A DNA stretch of 64,000 nt from Paenibacillus sp. Soil766 (GCF_001428105.1 NZ_LMSJ01000007.1:110147-174146); one strand, 5' to 3'. Counted from the first letter of the stretch, positions 8,507-18,011 are shown. Program-made: numbers and translations. The notes: a model not told the origin generated them from the sequence alone.

Positions 8507-8566
8507 AACTTGAAATGTCGGTGAATAGAACTTAAAATGTCGTTGAATTAGAACATAATTGTCGTC
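8507..8566 (+). repeat. Left-end repeats, candidate TnsB binding sites
   Basis: Three tandem copies begin at 8507, 8529 and 8552, offset by 22 and 23 bp. The first two are 19-mers with 17 identical bases (AACTTGAAATGTCGGTGAA and AACTTAAAATGTCGTTGAA). The third is a shorter variant (AACATAATTGTCGTC). Such spacing is typical of transposase sites in Tn7-like ends. Confidence 0.7.
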
Positions 8567-8567
8567 A

Positions 8568-8595
8568 GCTCGTGCCTTGATGGTACGGGCTTTTT
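8568..8595 (+). terminator. Terminator just inside the left transposon end
   Basis: A 9-bp stem with two G-U pairs (8568-8576 and 8582-8590) is followed by five Ts. It directly follows the left-end repeats and would stop transcription coming from nrdJ from entering the cargo. Confidence 0.7.
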
Positions 8596-8915
8596 CAACT
8601 TTTTACTTCGAATTTCTTGTATTTAATATAATCTCTTACAAGCTGTTTTTTCGTGCAAAGACTTGGCCGGAAAATGGATTATAGAATGACATTTTTTTTA
8701 ACTTGTAGTGATTATCCGTTTACCAATGAACATGATGTATAATCTTTGCTCTTGCAAATATTGCTGTACTATTTGATCGGGTAATATCTCTCTCAAATTA
8801 GGAAGATATCAAAGTCTCAGTTCCAGATCGAGCATTTACTTATTTTGGGGTTAATTTTTACAGCTTTGAAATAAAACATGTCTCGACGTTCTTATGCTCA
8901 AAACACTGGAGATCA
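8596..8915. other. AT-rich spacer inside the transposon, no gene seen
   Basis: I found no convincing coding frame, RNA gene or repeat array in this stretch between the left-end terminator and the promoter of the ABC-3C operon. Confidence 0.5.
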
Positions 8916-8944
8916 TTGGAAGAATGAAATAATTGTAATATAAT
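8916..8944 (+). promoter_or_regulatory. Promoter of the ABC-3C cargo operon
   Basis: TTGGAA (8916-8921), 17 bp, TATAAT (8939-8944). This near-consensus sigma-A promoter predicts a start near 8951, about 45 bases before the first gene. Confidence 0.7.
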
Positions 8945-8996
8945 AGGAGAATGTGTAAACCGTATCTTACTTTAGACTAAATGATCGGGGATAATT

Positions 8997-10409
8997 ATGA
9001 ATTCTGAAGATTCTAGACAGATAACTGATGAGAATAGTGATAGTCATAGTGCGGTGCCTTCATGGAGTGGATATGATTATCAAGGGAAAGTAGCCATTTA
9101 TACAGTCCTTAGTCTAATAAATAGTAAAGAAGTTCATGAAATAAGTGATTTTGTATTAGAAATTGAGCATCTCGAAGATTTTTCAATAAAGTGTAACGGT
9201 GAATATCATTCTATACATCAAGTAAAAGCATATCAGAGCCAAAATAGATCAAAAATTAGTACATATAGAAGTGCGATTCTAGACTTGATGGGGAAATCTG
9301 CGAAGTTTAATTCAATAAAATATGCAAATTTACATTCGACTTGTGAAATTGAAGACGTTGATAAGGATGAGCTAGAAAAGATATTAAAAGAATATGAACC
9401 TACGAAAAAAGTTCAACAACAAGTGCGTTATAAAGAGTTATTAGCTGAGAAGGAGCAATTCTATGAAGCATTTATTAAATTACGACTAAATGATGAGTAT
9501 GCTGAATTACCATTTAAACGAATTGTAAATTTAGATGAGATCGAAGAGGAAATTAAGGATCAAATTAGGAAATTTTACAAAGAGAATGACAATCATGTTG
9601 ATAAAGAGTTTTCTTATATTGATGAAAATATTGATCATATTTATCGAAACTTAACAGCTACAATTGATGATTTAGTGAGATCAATACATGTCAAAAAAAC
9701 AACCGTTCCGGAAATCACTTTTTTAAAAATATTAGCTATACTTAAAGAAGAATTTATTTTCAAACTATCCGCTAAGACCGCGGTAGCTTATTTAAAGTTA
9801 TCTCTACAAGAGTATTATATAGATTTTTGTGAGAATTTTGGAATTTGTCCTTCAGATAACGAAACTCAATGTATTGCTTGGAATAATAACTGGAATTATT
9901 TAAAAGACTTAAGTGATGAAGAATTTCTTACAATTTGTAAAAAACTATCACCAAATATTCATTCTAAAAAAAATATTTCTATAAGGACTTATCGTGAATT
10001 AGTAAATAAAATAGGAGTCCAGAAAAATTTGATTCCAATGATAAATTTAGAGAGCAGATTTGAAATAAAATCTACAAGTATTAAAGAAGCATTTGTATTT
10101 AATAAGGATGGAGTTCATCATCTAATTACAACAATTGCAGAATCAATGGGTCCAAATAGCGTAGAAAATATAGGTAAAAAAATATTCCAAAATTTAAAAA
10201 GTGATGATCAATTATCTTACATTCTGTTTGATATTCATAAAATAATTACAACTGAGATTGAAGGTACGTTTAGCGGAAACATTTTTGATATTAAGAAAGC
10301 ATATGAGAATGAACCAGACGGAATAGGGGTCAATAGTAAAGAAGCTATTACAAGTCCAAAGCGGATGGATTTTTTGAAAGTAGCTTCAGCCATGGAGGAA
10401 CTTAAATGA
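8997..10409 (+). CDS. ABC-3C system protein, probable nuclease-fold effector
   Basis: A 470-residue cytosolic protein with no signal or membrane segment. Its N-terminus has WSGYDYQGKVA (residues 23-33), then EIEHLEDFSIKCNGEYHSIHQVKAY (55-79). The E-L-E-D and Q-V-K pieces, together with the GYxYQ motif, resemble the restriction-nuclease-like domain of Cap4/DUF4297-type proteins and of effectors in ABC three-component systems (classified by Aravind and colleagues). The middle and C-terminal parts are helical and charged with no motif I recognise. It overlaps the next gene by four bases (ATGA). The start ATG follows GGGG at 8987-8990, a weak ribosome site. Nuclease activity is inferred, not shown. 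Confidence 0.7.
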   Translation: MNSEDSRQITDENSDSHSAVPSWSGYDYQGKVAIYTVLSLINSKEVHEISDFVLEIEHLEDFSIKCNGEYHSIHQVKAYQSQNRSKISTYRSAILDLMGKSAKFNSIKYANLHSTCEIEDVDKDELEKILKEYEPTKKVQQQVRYKELLAEKEQFYEAFIKLRLNDEYAELPFKRIVNLDEIEEEIKDQIRKFYKENDNHVDKEFSYIDENIDHIYRNLTATIDDLVRSIHVKKTTVPEITFLKILAILKEEFIFKLSAKTAVAYLKLSLQEYYIDFCENFGICPSDNETQCIAWNNNWNYLKDLSDEEFLTICKKLSPNIHSKKNISIRTYRELVNKIGVQKNLIPMINLESRFEIKSTSIKEAFVFNKDGVHHLITTIAESMGPNSVENIGKKIFQNLKSDDQLSYILFDIHKIITTEIEGTFSGNIFDIKKAYENEPDGIGVNSKEAITSPKRMDFLKVASAMEELK

Positions 10410-11119
10410 TAAATTTATTAAAGCAGATTTTCACTGAGAGTGGATTCCAAATTAGTGATGACGTCTTAAGAAGTAGTAGTTCAAATGTCTTTTTTGCTGA
10501 GAGGACCGACTATGGTAAGTTTGATTTTTTTGTTGTTGTGAATGTTAATAAAATAAAATTATTACATGATTACAACGAATTATTTGAAGAATTCTATTCA
10601 ACTATAATAACTAATAGGCAGGGTTTTATCGGAATAGAAAAAAACCTTTCACTGATACTATTGATGGAATCAAATTCAATGCAATTTACTAAAGAGCAAA
10701 ATTCATTGATTTATGATTTAGAAGAAGATCCATATTATTTCAAGAAATATGTATTAGTGTACACACAACAACAACAGGAATTGATTATTGAGCGATTAAG
10801 TCAGGAGATTGAAGTAATTGAATACTTGAATGAATTTTTGTTGAATGCTGATTATTTTAATAGCTTTAAAAGGAATCAAGACTCAGAAATTGCAATTGAA
10901 TATGATATAGTCTCAAAGCTTTTTATTAAAATCCCCTTCTTAAATATAAAACATGAAATTAAAAAACTAATAAAATTATCAGATGAGATACGTAGTAAAA
11001 TGGAAGATAGTGATTGGATATTTTATAGTGGACTTATAGAGAACTTTTTAAATAACAATAATAATGATCCCAATATTGAACAAATCATAAGTTATTTAGG
11101 GGTTGATATTGATGAATAA
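10406..11119 (+). CDS. ABC-3C middle component
   Basis: A 237-residue acidic protein with no recognisable catalytic motif. It has an AT-rich gene and is rich in Asn, Ile and Lys. Its position between a GYxYQ protein and a Rad50-like ATPase, with overlaps on both sides (4 bases upstream, 8 bases downstream), is what identifies it as the middle component that links effector and ATPase in ABC three-component systems. On its own sequence it would be a hypothetical protein. Confidence 0.6.
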   Translation: MINLLKQIFTESGFQISDDVLRSSSSNVFFAERTDYGKFDFFVVVNVNKIKLLHDYNELFEEFYSTIITNRQGFIGIEKNLSLILLMESNSMQFTKEQNSLIYDLEEDPYYFKKYVLVYTQQQQELIIERLSQEIEVIEYLNEFLLNADYFNSFKRNQDSEIAIEYDIVSKLFIKIPFLNIKHEIKKLIKLSDEIRSKMEDSDWIFYSGLIENFLNNNNNDPNIEQIISYLGVDIDE

Positions 11120-13508
11120 ATATATAATTAATAGAATACATATACAAAACTTTAAATCAGTTGATAACGCTATCTTATCTTTTAATGGAGCAATATTAAC
11201 AGTATTAGATGGGCCAAATGGATTTGGAAAAACTACAATTTATGATGCAGTAGAATTTGTTGTTACTGGAAAAATCAGAAGGGTGTATTCCAATTCAATA
11301 GTAACAACTACTAGAGGATTCACTGATCATTTACTGAGTAAAAATCAATACTTACCTACAGTAATTAAAATTGAATTTATTAATAGTGATAATGCCAATG
11401 ATCGTTGTGTCATTTCTAGAGAATTTTCTGCGAGTACTTTTTCAAATACACAAAAACGTCCTAATTCAAATGATTTTATGAAAATATATAATCTATATAA
11501 ATACGATAGTTTTGAAAGCGATAAAAAGGTAAGAATTTCTGAAGAGAAAATGAATGAGTTATTATCAACAAAAAATTTAAGAGAAGAGTTTTCGTTGTTT
11601 CACTACATTGAACAAGATGAAAGTGCTCACTTATTAAAAAAAAATGAAAAAGATCGTATGCAAGTAATTTCAAAACTCTTCAATATTGAAACCGAAATGG
11701 AACAAAAAAAACTTTTAGACAACGTTAAGAGGAAATTAGTGGCAAATAAATCACAAACTGAAAGGCAAATTAAGCAAATCGAAGGTAGCTTAAACATTAC
11801 CTTGAAAAAGAATATAGAAAAAGTGCAATACGTGCAGCTTATCAAGGATGATGATTTAGAGATTCCGTGGGATAAAGTAAATGTGGAACCCCTCGATAAG
11901 GATATTAAAGAGATATACTTAAATGAAATAGATGATATTGCTAAACTAGTTCAATATTGGGATGAATATAAGCAGCAATTAAAAAATAATGAAATACAAA
12001 GAGTAATTATTAATGATTTAAGAATAAAAGCAATTATTATCTTCAGTGAATTTAAAGATGAATATAGTAAAATTGAAGATGAATATAAAAAACAAGAAAT
12101 TCTACGGAGTGTTTTATTGAAAATAAAAAACAAAGAAATAATACATGAGAACATTGATTGGGTATATTTGTTCGATTTAGCCAATATTCCAATTGATGGG
12201 GGTATGTTCGCTCAAAGAATTAGTTCTTTGGAAATTCTAGATAGATCAGCTAGTACGATATCTAAATTAGTTGAGAAGATGAATAAAACCCGCGAAAGTT
12301 TATTTGAAGATTATAAACAATATTTAAATGATAGTAAAAAGAAAAATAATGATTGTCCTTTATGTGGTGCTCGTAAGAATAGCTTACTCGAACTATCTGA
12401 AGAAATTGAGGCTAAATCAGATGAATTAAGAAAAGATTACAGTGAATCTACTAAAAAAATAAATAGTGAAATAAATGAAATATATAATTTATATGTAAAT
12501 GAATTAATCGAAAATCTTGATAAAGTACTTGAAGGGGAAAATAGGCTTGATACTCAATTTGTTGAACAATTAAGACAGTATGTTGATGTTATTTCTGACT
12601 ACCCAAAAGCACTTGAATGGTTCAAAAATCTTAACATAGACATAACTGAATATATTAATAAAAACAAAAAAAATGTAATTGAGCTTGATCAGTTTGTAAT
12701 AGATATTAAGCAAAAATTAGAAAATTCAAAAGTTGAAGTTAGTGATTTTTGTAAAGAAAACTTTACAATATTTGATCAGTTATATAAGAATCGTTTTCTA
12801 AAAAAAGAAAATCTTCTTATGTCAATACACAAAGAGGATTTAAAACAGAAAAAAAACTATATTGAGTACCTGTATTTGATTCAAGCAAGTAAACTTTATA
12901 ATGAACACCGGAAACTAAAAAAAAGGTTAGATAAGATTAATGATAATATTTCAATGTTGAATAGGATAACACCTATATTATCGGAGGCAATTAATAAGTA
13001 TAGAGGCAAGATGATTAGTGATGTAGAAATTCCATTTTATATTTATAGTGGTAAAATTATTCAGAATCATCAAAGAGGGATAGGAGTCTTCATCAAGGAA
13101 GAAGAAGATTCTAATCAGTCGACAAATGAAACTCAGCTGAAAGCTATAACTTTTGTTCCACCAGCAAAAACTGACCATGATATTATTCATTCTTTTAGTT
13201 CAGGCCAAATATCATCAACAGTAATAGCTCTAACATTAGCTATAAATAAAGTATATAATATTGGCGGAATCTCGACGATACTTATTGATGATCCAGTTCA
13301 GACTATGGATGAAATGAATATGGCTTCATTTATTGAGTTATTGAGAAATGATTTTAATAACAAACAAATTATACTTTCTACTCATGAAGACAGAGTATCA
13401 TTGTTCATGAGATATAAATTTCAAAAGTATAGTTTAAAAGTTAATAATATCAATGTAAAAGAACACCTATACAATGATTTGCTTGAGAATGAAAATTTCA
13501 GCCTATAA
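11112..13508 (+). CDS. Rad50/SMC-like ABC ATPase with zinc-hook motif (ABC-3C ATPase)
   Basis: The 798-residue protein has Walker A GPNGFGKT near residue 35, long charged coiled-coil-like arms, and a CPLC zinc-hook-type motif at about 415. The C-terminal ATPase lobe has FSSGQISSTVIALTLA (signature, about 694), ILIDDPVQTMDEMN (Walker B and D-loop, about 722) and a switch histidine in STHED (about 755). This split ATPase is the sensor or motor of Rad50-like conflict systems. The ATG at 11112 overlaps the previous gene by eight bases; an in-frame TTG at 11103 is the alternative. It is the last gene of a three-gene unit closed by a strong terminator, consistent with a self-contained defence cassette. 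Confidence 0.85.
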   Translation: MNKYIINRIHIQNFKSVDNAILSFNGAILTVLDGPNGFGKTTIYDAVEFVVTGKIRRVYSNSIVTTTRGFTDHLLSKNQYLPTVIKIEFINSDNANDRCVISREFSASTFSNTQKRPNSNDFMKIYNLYKYDSFESDKKVRISEEKMNELLSTKNLREEFSLFHYIEQDESAHLLKKNEKDRMQVISKLFNIETEMEQKKLLDNVKRKLVANKSQTERQIKQIEGSLNITLKKNIEKVQYVQLIKDDDLEIPWDKVNVEPLDKDIKEIYLNEIDDIAKLVQYWDEYKQQLKNNEIQRVIINDLRIKAIIIFSEFKDEYSKIEDEYKKQEILRSVLLKIKNKEIIHENIDWVYLFDLANIPIDGGMFAQRISSLEILDRSASTISKLVEKMNKTRESLFEDYKQYLNDSKKKNNDCPLCGARKNSLLELSEEIEAKSDELRKDYSESTKKINSEINEIYNLYVNELIENLDKVLEGENRLDTQFVEQLRQYVDVISDYPKALEWFKNLNIDITEYINKNKKNVIELDQFVIDIKQKLENSKVEVSDFCKENFTIFDQLYKNRFLKKENLLMSIHKEDLKQKKNYIEYLYLIQASKLYNEHRKLKKRLDKINDNISMLNRITPILSEAINKYRGKMISDVEIPFYIYSGKIIQNHQRGIGVFIKEEEDSNQSTNETQLKAITFVPPAKTDHDIIHSFSSGQISSTVIALTLAINKVYNIGGISTILIDDPVQTMDEMNMASFIELLRNDFNNKQIILSTHEDRVSLFMRYKFQKYSLKVNNINVKEHLYNDLLENENFSL

Positions 13509-13556
13509 AAAATATGGAGTCTACTAATATTTATTTAGTAGACTCCATATTTTTTT
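13507..13556 (+). terminator. Terminator of the ABC-3C operon
   Basis: A perfect 21-bp inverted repeat (13507-13527 and 13535-13555) with a 7-base loop and a terminal T run starts at the end of the ATPase stop codon. Confidence 0.9.
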
Positions 13557-13594
13557 ATATCTGAATAAATTTAATTCCGAGGGAGTTCGGTATT

Positions 13595-13867
13595 ATGAGC
13601 ATTGGATTAGAAGAGCATTATAAAAAAAATTTTATTGGATTGATTAATACTTACATTAGGATGGTTAATGATAGTGATAAGTATGACTACATTGGTAAAG
13701 GAATAATAAATAATGAATGGAATTCGCAAATCAAGAATAATGGTAGTACATTTGTTGCAATATTAACTGTGAATGGAAAGAAAAGACACATGAATTTTGA
13801 AGAATATGAATGGAAAACTAAAAATCCAAACATATATGTGAAGATGAGATTCGGAGATTTATTATAG
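13595..13867 (+). CDS. Small orphan protein in the transposon cargo
   Basis: A 90-residue basic protein, MSIGLEEHYKKNFIGLIN at the start and KNPNIYVKMRFGDLL at the end. GGGAG about 12 bases upstream supports the start. I recognise no family. It has its own position between the ABC-3C terminator and another terminator at 13931, so it may be a separate unit. It could be an accessory or regulatory cargo gene; no function can be assigned. Confidence 0.5.
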   Translation: MSIGLEEHYKKNFIGLINTYIRMVNDSDKYDYIGKGIINNEWNSQIKNNGSTFVAILTVNGKKRHMNFEEYEWKTKNPNIYVKMRFGDLL

Positions 13868-13930
13868 TAAGAATGGAATATTTAGAAAATAAAGAGATAA
13901 TCTTAATGTTTTAAGATAAGAATGCTAAGC

Positions 13931-13971
13931 CCTCAATTTTTCAGGGGAACCTGATTTATTGAGGTTTTTTT
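13931..13971 (+). terminator. Terminator after the small orphan gene
   Basis: A two-part stem (CCTCAA/TTGAGG outside, TCAGG/CCTGA inside, loop GGAA) is followed by seven Ts. Confidence 0.85.
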
Positions 13972-13972
13972 G

Positions 13973-14000
13973 TTGACTCCACAGTAACGACGTTTATTAT
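13973..14000 (+). promoter_or_regulatory. Promoter of the tnsA-tnsB unit
   Basis: TTGACT (13973-13978), 16 bp, TATTAT (13995-14000), about 70 bases upstream of tnsA and immediately after a terminator. Confidence 0.55.
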
Positions 14001-14071
14001 CAGGATTTTAAGTAATACTGAAAAGTATTCATATCTGGAACATATTCTGTCACTTTTCAGGAGGCTACTAA

Positions 14072-14821
14072 TTGGACTACAACTGGAGTACTAAAAAAGA
14101 TTGGAGCAAAGAGGATAAATTATACTCGCGGAAACGAAATGTAACGAATAAAGGCAGCCGAGAATTTGAGCATCTGATAGGAAGTATTTACAGCTATAAA
14201 ATGAACCGTGGAGTGCAATACGAATCATTTTGGGGTGAGTGCCTTTTTTATTACTTACTTGAGCTTGATAGGTTAACAATTCGCTACTATGAGCAGCCAG
14301 TCAATGTTTCAAAAAAGAGACTAACTAAAGAGTACATATTGAAAGAAGAAGTACATGTACCAGATGCTCTAACTTTCAGAGATGGCTCAAGACCTATCCT
14401 ATTCCAAATAAAAGGTGGAAACAGTAAGGTTGAGCAGGACCCCTTTCTATATACCATCTGTGAGAATTATGCTAGAGAACAGGGTTGGGAATATAGTTTG
14501 GTTAATCCAAAGGTAACAATACCAGAAATTATAAAGGAAAATATCTTGTGGCTAGTGAATTACTTGCGACCAAGAGAGTACTTTTCTGATTTAATTCCAG
14601 AAGTTAAACGTCGGGTAGAATATCTTCATAAAGTTGAAGTGATACGCTTGGCAAAAAGTTTTGAACCCAAAGTGGACTATCGACATGTGCTGCCGCTGAT
14701 ATTCCATCTAATTGCAACAGGTATCCTGATAACAAATATAAATAGAAAAATTGACCACACAAGTGAAGTTTCGTTTGGAACAATTTTCGATGATATTAAT
14801 TTATTATTTGAGAAGGAGTAG
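14072..14821 (+). CDS. tnsA: Tn7-type transposition endonuclease TnsA
   Basis: TnsA cleaves the 5' ends of the transposon so that, with TnsB, it moves by cut-and-paste. The 249-residue protein has the expected nuclease residues: E56 in FWGECLFYYLLELD, D98 in VPDALTF and Q112-x-K114 in LFQIKGG, matching the E-D-(E/Q)xK pattern of TnsA (Tn7 TnsA is 273 residues). The start is TTG at 14072 with AGGAGG at 14059-14064; no better ATG is available. It ends in AAGGAG/TAG directly before tnsB, so the two are one transcription unit. An intact TnsA argues for simple insertion rather than cointegrate formation. Confidence 0.85.
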   Translation: MDYNWSTKKDWSKEDKLYSRKRNVTNKGSREFEHLIGSIYSYKMNRGVQYESFWGECLFYYLLELDRLTIRYYEQPVNVSKKRLTKEYILKEEVHVPDALTFRDGSRPILFQIKGGNSKVEQDPFLYTICENYAREQGWEYSLVNPKVTIPEIIKENILWLVNYLRPREYFSDLIPEVKRRVEYLHKVEVIRLAKSFEPKVDYRHVLPLIFHLIATGILITNINRKIDHTSEVSFGTIFDDINLLFEKE

Positions 14822-14827
14822 GTGCAT

Positions 14828-16933
14828 ATGAAGTTACATAATCCTTTAGCTATTGATGACGAGTTCTACTTAAATGGTGTTAAATTCTTCGTTCACGAAA
14901 TCCAGGCACCAAATATTTTGTATTATCGGGAAAATGGAGATAAAAAAATTAGGGAAATAAACTACATTTCCTTAATAGAAGATTCTACATTTATTGGTCC
15001 TGATAATGTCATGAAGAGAGCAGCTAAAAAAGAGACAAACGTTGAAAAAAAAGTAACATTTATGTTAGATACGCTAATTCCTGATAGAAAAAAGAAGACT
15101 ATACTGCGGCTCAATTTAATTAAACCGCTACTTCTCTACGATAAGGCTAAACAAGGGGATTTGTACGCTTTAAATTCCTTTAATGAAATATATAAAGGAT
15201 ATCTGAATGGAAATGAAACCATTGCCAAGTTAACAAAAAAAGAACTTTTAGAGCGAGTGTCAAAGAAATCAAAGGAAAGTGGAGAAAAGAAAATATCTCC
15301 AAGGCAATTGGAGAGATATTTACAAGCTTACTATGAGTCTGAGAACAACAGGGAAAATTTTGGCGTTGAAGGTCTCATTTCAAAAGCTTATTATAACGCC
15401 CATTCAAGGGAAGATGAGAAAGCTATCCAAATAGTTCATCCTAAAAAGGATGAAATCATTCTAGATACAATATACTGCAGGGTTGAGAATGAAGAATACG
15501 TTCCATTAATTGAGAATGGAATCAAGCGTTTCTTATCAAAAAAAAGAAGGAAGATCACTCATTTACATTCTGATTTGGAGATGTTATGTTCTTCCAAGAA
15601 ATTAGAACCACTGCTTTATGATACTGTATATAAAATGGTTAAAAGGATTAATGTACAAATTTATGATAGGTTGTCGAAAGGAATAATGGAAGCTGAATAT
15701 CATGATCCTGTAACACAAAGAGTTTCAGGGTATTTTGCCAAATGTCCACTTAATGTTATTGAGATTGACCATGTAAAACTCCCAATAAAACTAATTGATG
15801 AGACTACCGGTAGTGATCTTGGTGAACCTTGGCTTACTCTTGCTATTGATGTCTTTACCAGGATGATTTGGGGATTTGACCTTTCTTTTCAAAATCCATC
15901 AGGTCATAAAGTTATGTGTGCTATGTACAATGGGATATGTTTAAAACGAGCTAAAGATATGTATGGAACAATTAATGATTGGGAGATGCATGGAATTCCA
16001 ACTGTAATTTATATGGATAATGGTCCAGAGTTCAACAATGCTTATGTAAAAAGTATAATTGAAGATGAATTACAGGCAGAAGTAAGATTCAGACCAGTTG
16101 CTAATCCCCGGTATGGTGGAATAATAGAAAGATTTTTTAGAACAATCAATGATGAGTTTTTGGATCAATTATTGGGTTTCTATAATAAAGGGAGTAGGGC
16201 TGAAGAACGTCAATCAGCTAAAAAGGAAGCTATTCTAACCATAAGTGATTTAAGAGAACTGCTGGTTCGATATTTTGTTGATGTATATCACTTTGATACT
16301 CATAGGGGTTTACCACTTGAAGAAGATACCCCTGCTGTAAGATTTCATCGTGCTGTAGATAGAATGGGTTACCCTCCAAGTATTCCAGCTAATCAAGAGA
16401 CTAGCTATTTAATTAAGTTACTACCTGTTGACATGAAATCATATGATAAAGACGGAATTCGTGAGGAGAATGTAAGATATGCTTCACCAGAGACAAGTCG
16501 TTTTGTTAATACTCGTATGAAGAAAAATGTGAAGATTAAGTTTGATGTACGAGATATATCCCACATCTATATTTTGGATACGATTAATCAAACTTACATT
16601 GAAGTACCATCTATATCTCCCCCTGCTGAGCAAGTGCAAGGAATGAGTCGTGATCTCTACAAAGCAATTCGCAAAATATTAATAGAGAAAGGGAAAATTA
16701 ACAAAAGACAAATACCTGGTACGGATCAAATAATTGAGGGGAAAAAATTAATTCAAGAGCGGTTTGAAACCATGGTCAACAAAAATAGCTCAATGAGAAA
16801 ACATATTTTGAATAAAGGTGGTACTTTGTCAGTAGCCTTAACAGCTGTCCAACCAGCAAAGAGATCTACACCTACTAGGACACAAAGTTTAATTGAAAAA
16901 TACAATAACCAGCGTAGTGGTAAAGAAAGTTAA
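14828..16933 (+). CDS. tnsB: Tn7-type DDE transposase TnsB
   Basis: TnsB binds the end repeats and joins the 3' ends to target DNA. The 701-residue length matches Tn7 TnsB (702). The catalytic core has D (about 314) in VIEIDHVKLP, D (about 396) in IYMDNGPEF and E (about 433) in PRYGGIIERFFR, followed by a Mu-type C-terminal barrel region. AAGGAG at 14813-14818 fits the ATG at 14828 better than the GTG at 14822. A terminator follows at 16941, so tnsC is probably separately promoted. Confidence 0.92.
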   Translation: MKLHNPLAIDDEFYLNGVKFFVHEIQAPNILYYRENGDKKIREINYISLIEDSTFIGPDNVMKRAAKKETNVEKKVTFMLDTLIPDRKKKTILRLNLIKPLLLYDKAKQGDLYALNSFNEIYKGYLNGNETIAKLTKKELLERVSKKSKESGEKKISPRQLERYLQAYYESENNRENFGVEGLISKAYYNAHSREDEKAIQIVHPKKDEIILDTIYCRVENEEYVPLIENGIKRFLSKKRRKITHLHSDLEMLCSSKKLEPLLYDTVYKMVKRINVQIYDRLSKGIMEAEYHDPVTQRVSGYFAKCPLNVIEIDHVKLPIKLIDETTGSDLGEPWLTLAIDVFTRMIWGFDLSFQNPSGHKVMCAMYNGICLKRAKDMYGTINDWEMHGIPTVIYMDNGPEFNNAYVKSIIEDELQAEVRFRPVANPRYGGIIERFFRTINDEFLDQLLGFYNKGSRAEERQSAKKEAILTISDLRELLVRYFVDVYHFDTHRGLPLEEDTPAVRFHRAVDRMGYPPSIPANQETSYLIKLLPVDMKSYDKDGIREENVRYASPETSRFVNTRMKKNVKIKFDVRDISHIYILDTINQTYIEVPSISPPAEQVQGMSRDLYKAIRKILIEKGKINKRQIPGTDQIIEGKKLIQERFETMVNKNSSMRKHILNKGGTLSVALTAVQPAKRSTPTRTQSLIEKYNNQRSGKES

Positions 16934-16940
16934 CTAGATT

Positions 16941-16961
16941 GGGGCAAAAATGCCCCTTTTT
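16941..16961 (+). terminator. Terminator after tnsB
   Basis: GGGGCA / TGCCCC stem with an AAAA loop, followed by five Ts. Confidence 0.85.
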
Positions 16962-17057
16962 GCTATTCCATTTGGGAAATCTACTCTATTAGAGAATAGT
17001 TCCAGTATAACTTGGCAATCCTTTTAACAAATAGTTTTGAAGGAGTGGTTTTTGCCT

Positions 17058-18011
17058 ATGATAAGCAATGAACACAAAGAATTTCAGGATCGAATTAGTA
17101 ATTTATTTATAGAACACGATGAGGTTACTCGTATTTGGAAAAGACTTGATAAAAATCGAAAGAACAAAAGAGAGGGGGCAGAGAGTGAGGATTCCCCTAT
17201 ACACATTTTTATTGAGGGTAAGTCTGGTGCTGGGAAATCTATGACATTAAAAAAATATGTGAAAAAGAATAAAGGATGGACTGTTGTAGATGAGGACGAT
17301 ACAGAAACTGATATTAAGCCTGTAATCTACATGACTCTCCCTGTCCCATTTACTTATAAGGGATTCTATAATAATATCCTTAAGGCTATGAATTTACCTC
17401 CTCGTAATGCGGATGTTGATCGGATAAAAACTCAAGCTTTCGAAATGATGAAGGAATTGAAAGTTGAAATGCTCATCATTGATGAGTTGGATTACTTACT
17501 AGCTTCAACGTATGTCCAACAAAAAGCTGTAATGGAGAATATTAAAGATATTGCTAACTCTGCAGATGTTTGCTTAGTGTGCGTTGGGACCCTTGCTATT
17601 GAAGAACTTAGAACTTTAAATAACCAACATATTCGACGATATCCTAAAACAGTTTTACGGCATTTTGAGAAGTGTGATGACTCTTTTAAAGGGTTTATTA
17701 GGAATATTGAACTTCAACTATCACCGCCTCCAGGACTTTTGGATTGGACTAAAGATGAAAGTATTTTCCCTGAGTTACTTCACGATATTACTGGTGGGTT
17801 AGTTGGATGGATAAAACCAATTTTAAGGGAAGCATTTGATATTATTGGTGTGATGGAGGAGGACTTTAATGACTTTAATATATTGAGGAAATTAGATGGG
17901 AGTGTCTTAGCAGAGGCACAAAAAAATATAATTGGAGAGTTTGCTGATAATGATATGGCTAAAATTCTGGCAGACGAATTAATATCAGAAGACGAGAGCT
18001 CATCTGCGTAG
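17058..18011 (+). CDS. tnsC: Tn7-type AAA ATPase TnsC (TniB-like)
   Basis: TnsC polymerises on target DNA with ATP and connects the target selector (TniQ/TnsD) to TnsA-TnsB. The sequence shows Walker A EGKSGAGKS near residue 55 and Walker B MLIIDELDYLL near 140, then a sensor stretch with VGTLAIEE. At 317 residues it is shorter than Tn7 TnsC (555) and closer to TniB and the TnsC of smaller Tn7 relatives. AAGGAG at 17040-17045 sits 12 bases before the ATG at 17058; an in-frame TTG at 17052 with a 6-base spacing is equally possible. Confidence 0.88.
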   Translation: MISNEHKEFQDRISNLFIEHDEVTRIWKRLDKNRKNKREGAESEDSPIHIFIEGKSGAGKSMTLKKYVKKNKGWTVVDEDDTETDIKPVIYMTLPVPFTYKGFYNNILKAMNLPPRNADVDRIKTQAFEMMKELKVEMLIIDELDYLLASTYVQQKAVMENIKDIANSADVCLVCVGTLAIEELRTLNNQHIRRYPKTVLRHFEKCDDSFKGFIRNIELQLSPPPGLLDWTKDESIFPELLHDITGGLVGWIKPILREAFDIIGVMEEDFNDFNILRKLDGSVLAEAQKNIIGEFADNDMAKILADELISEDESSSA

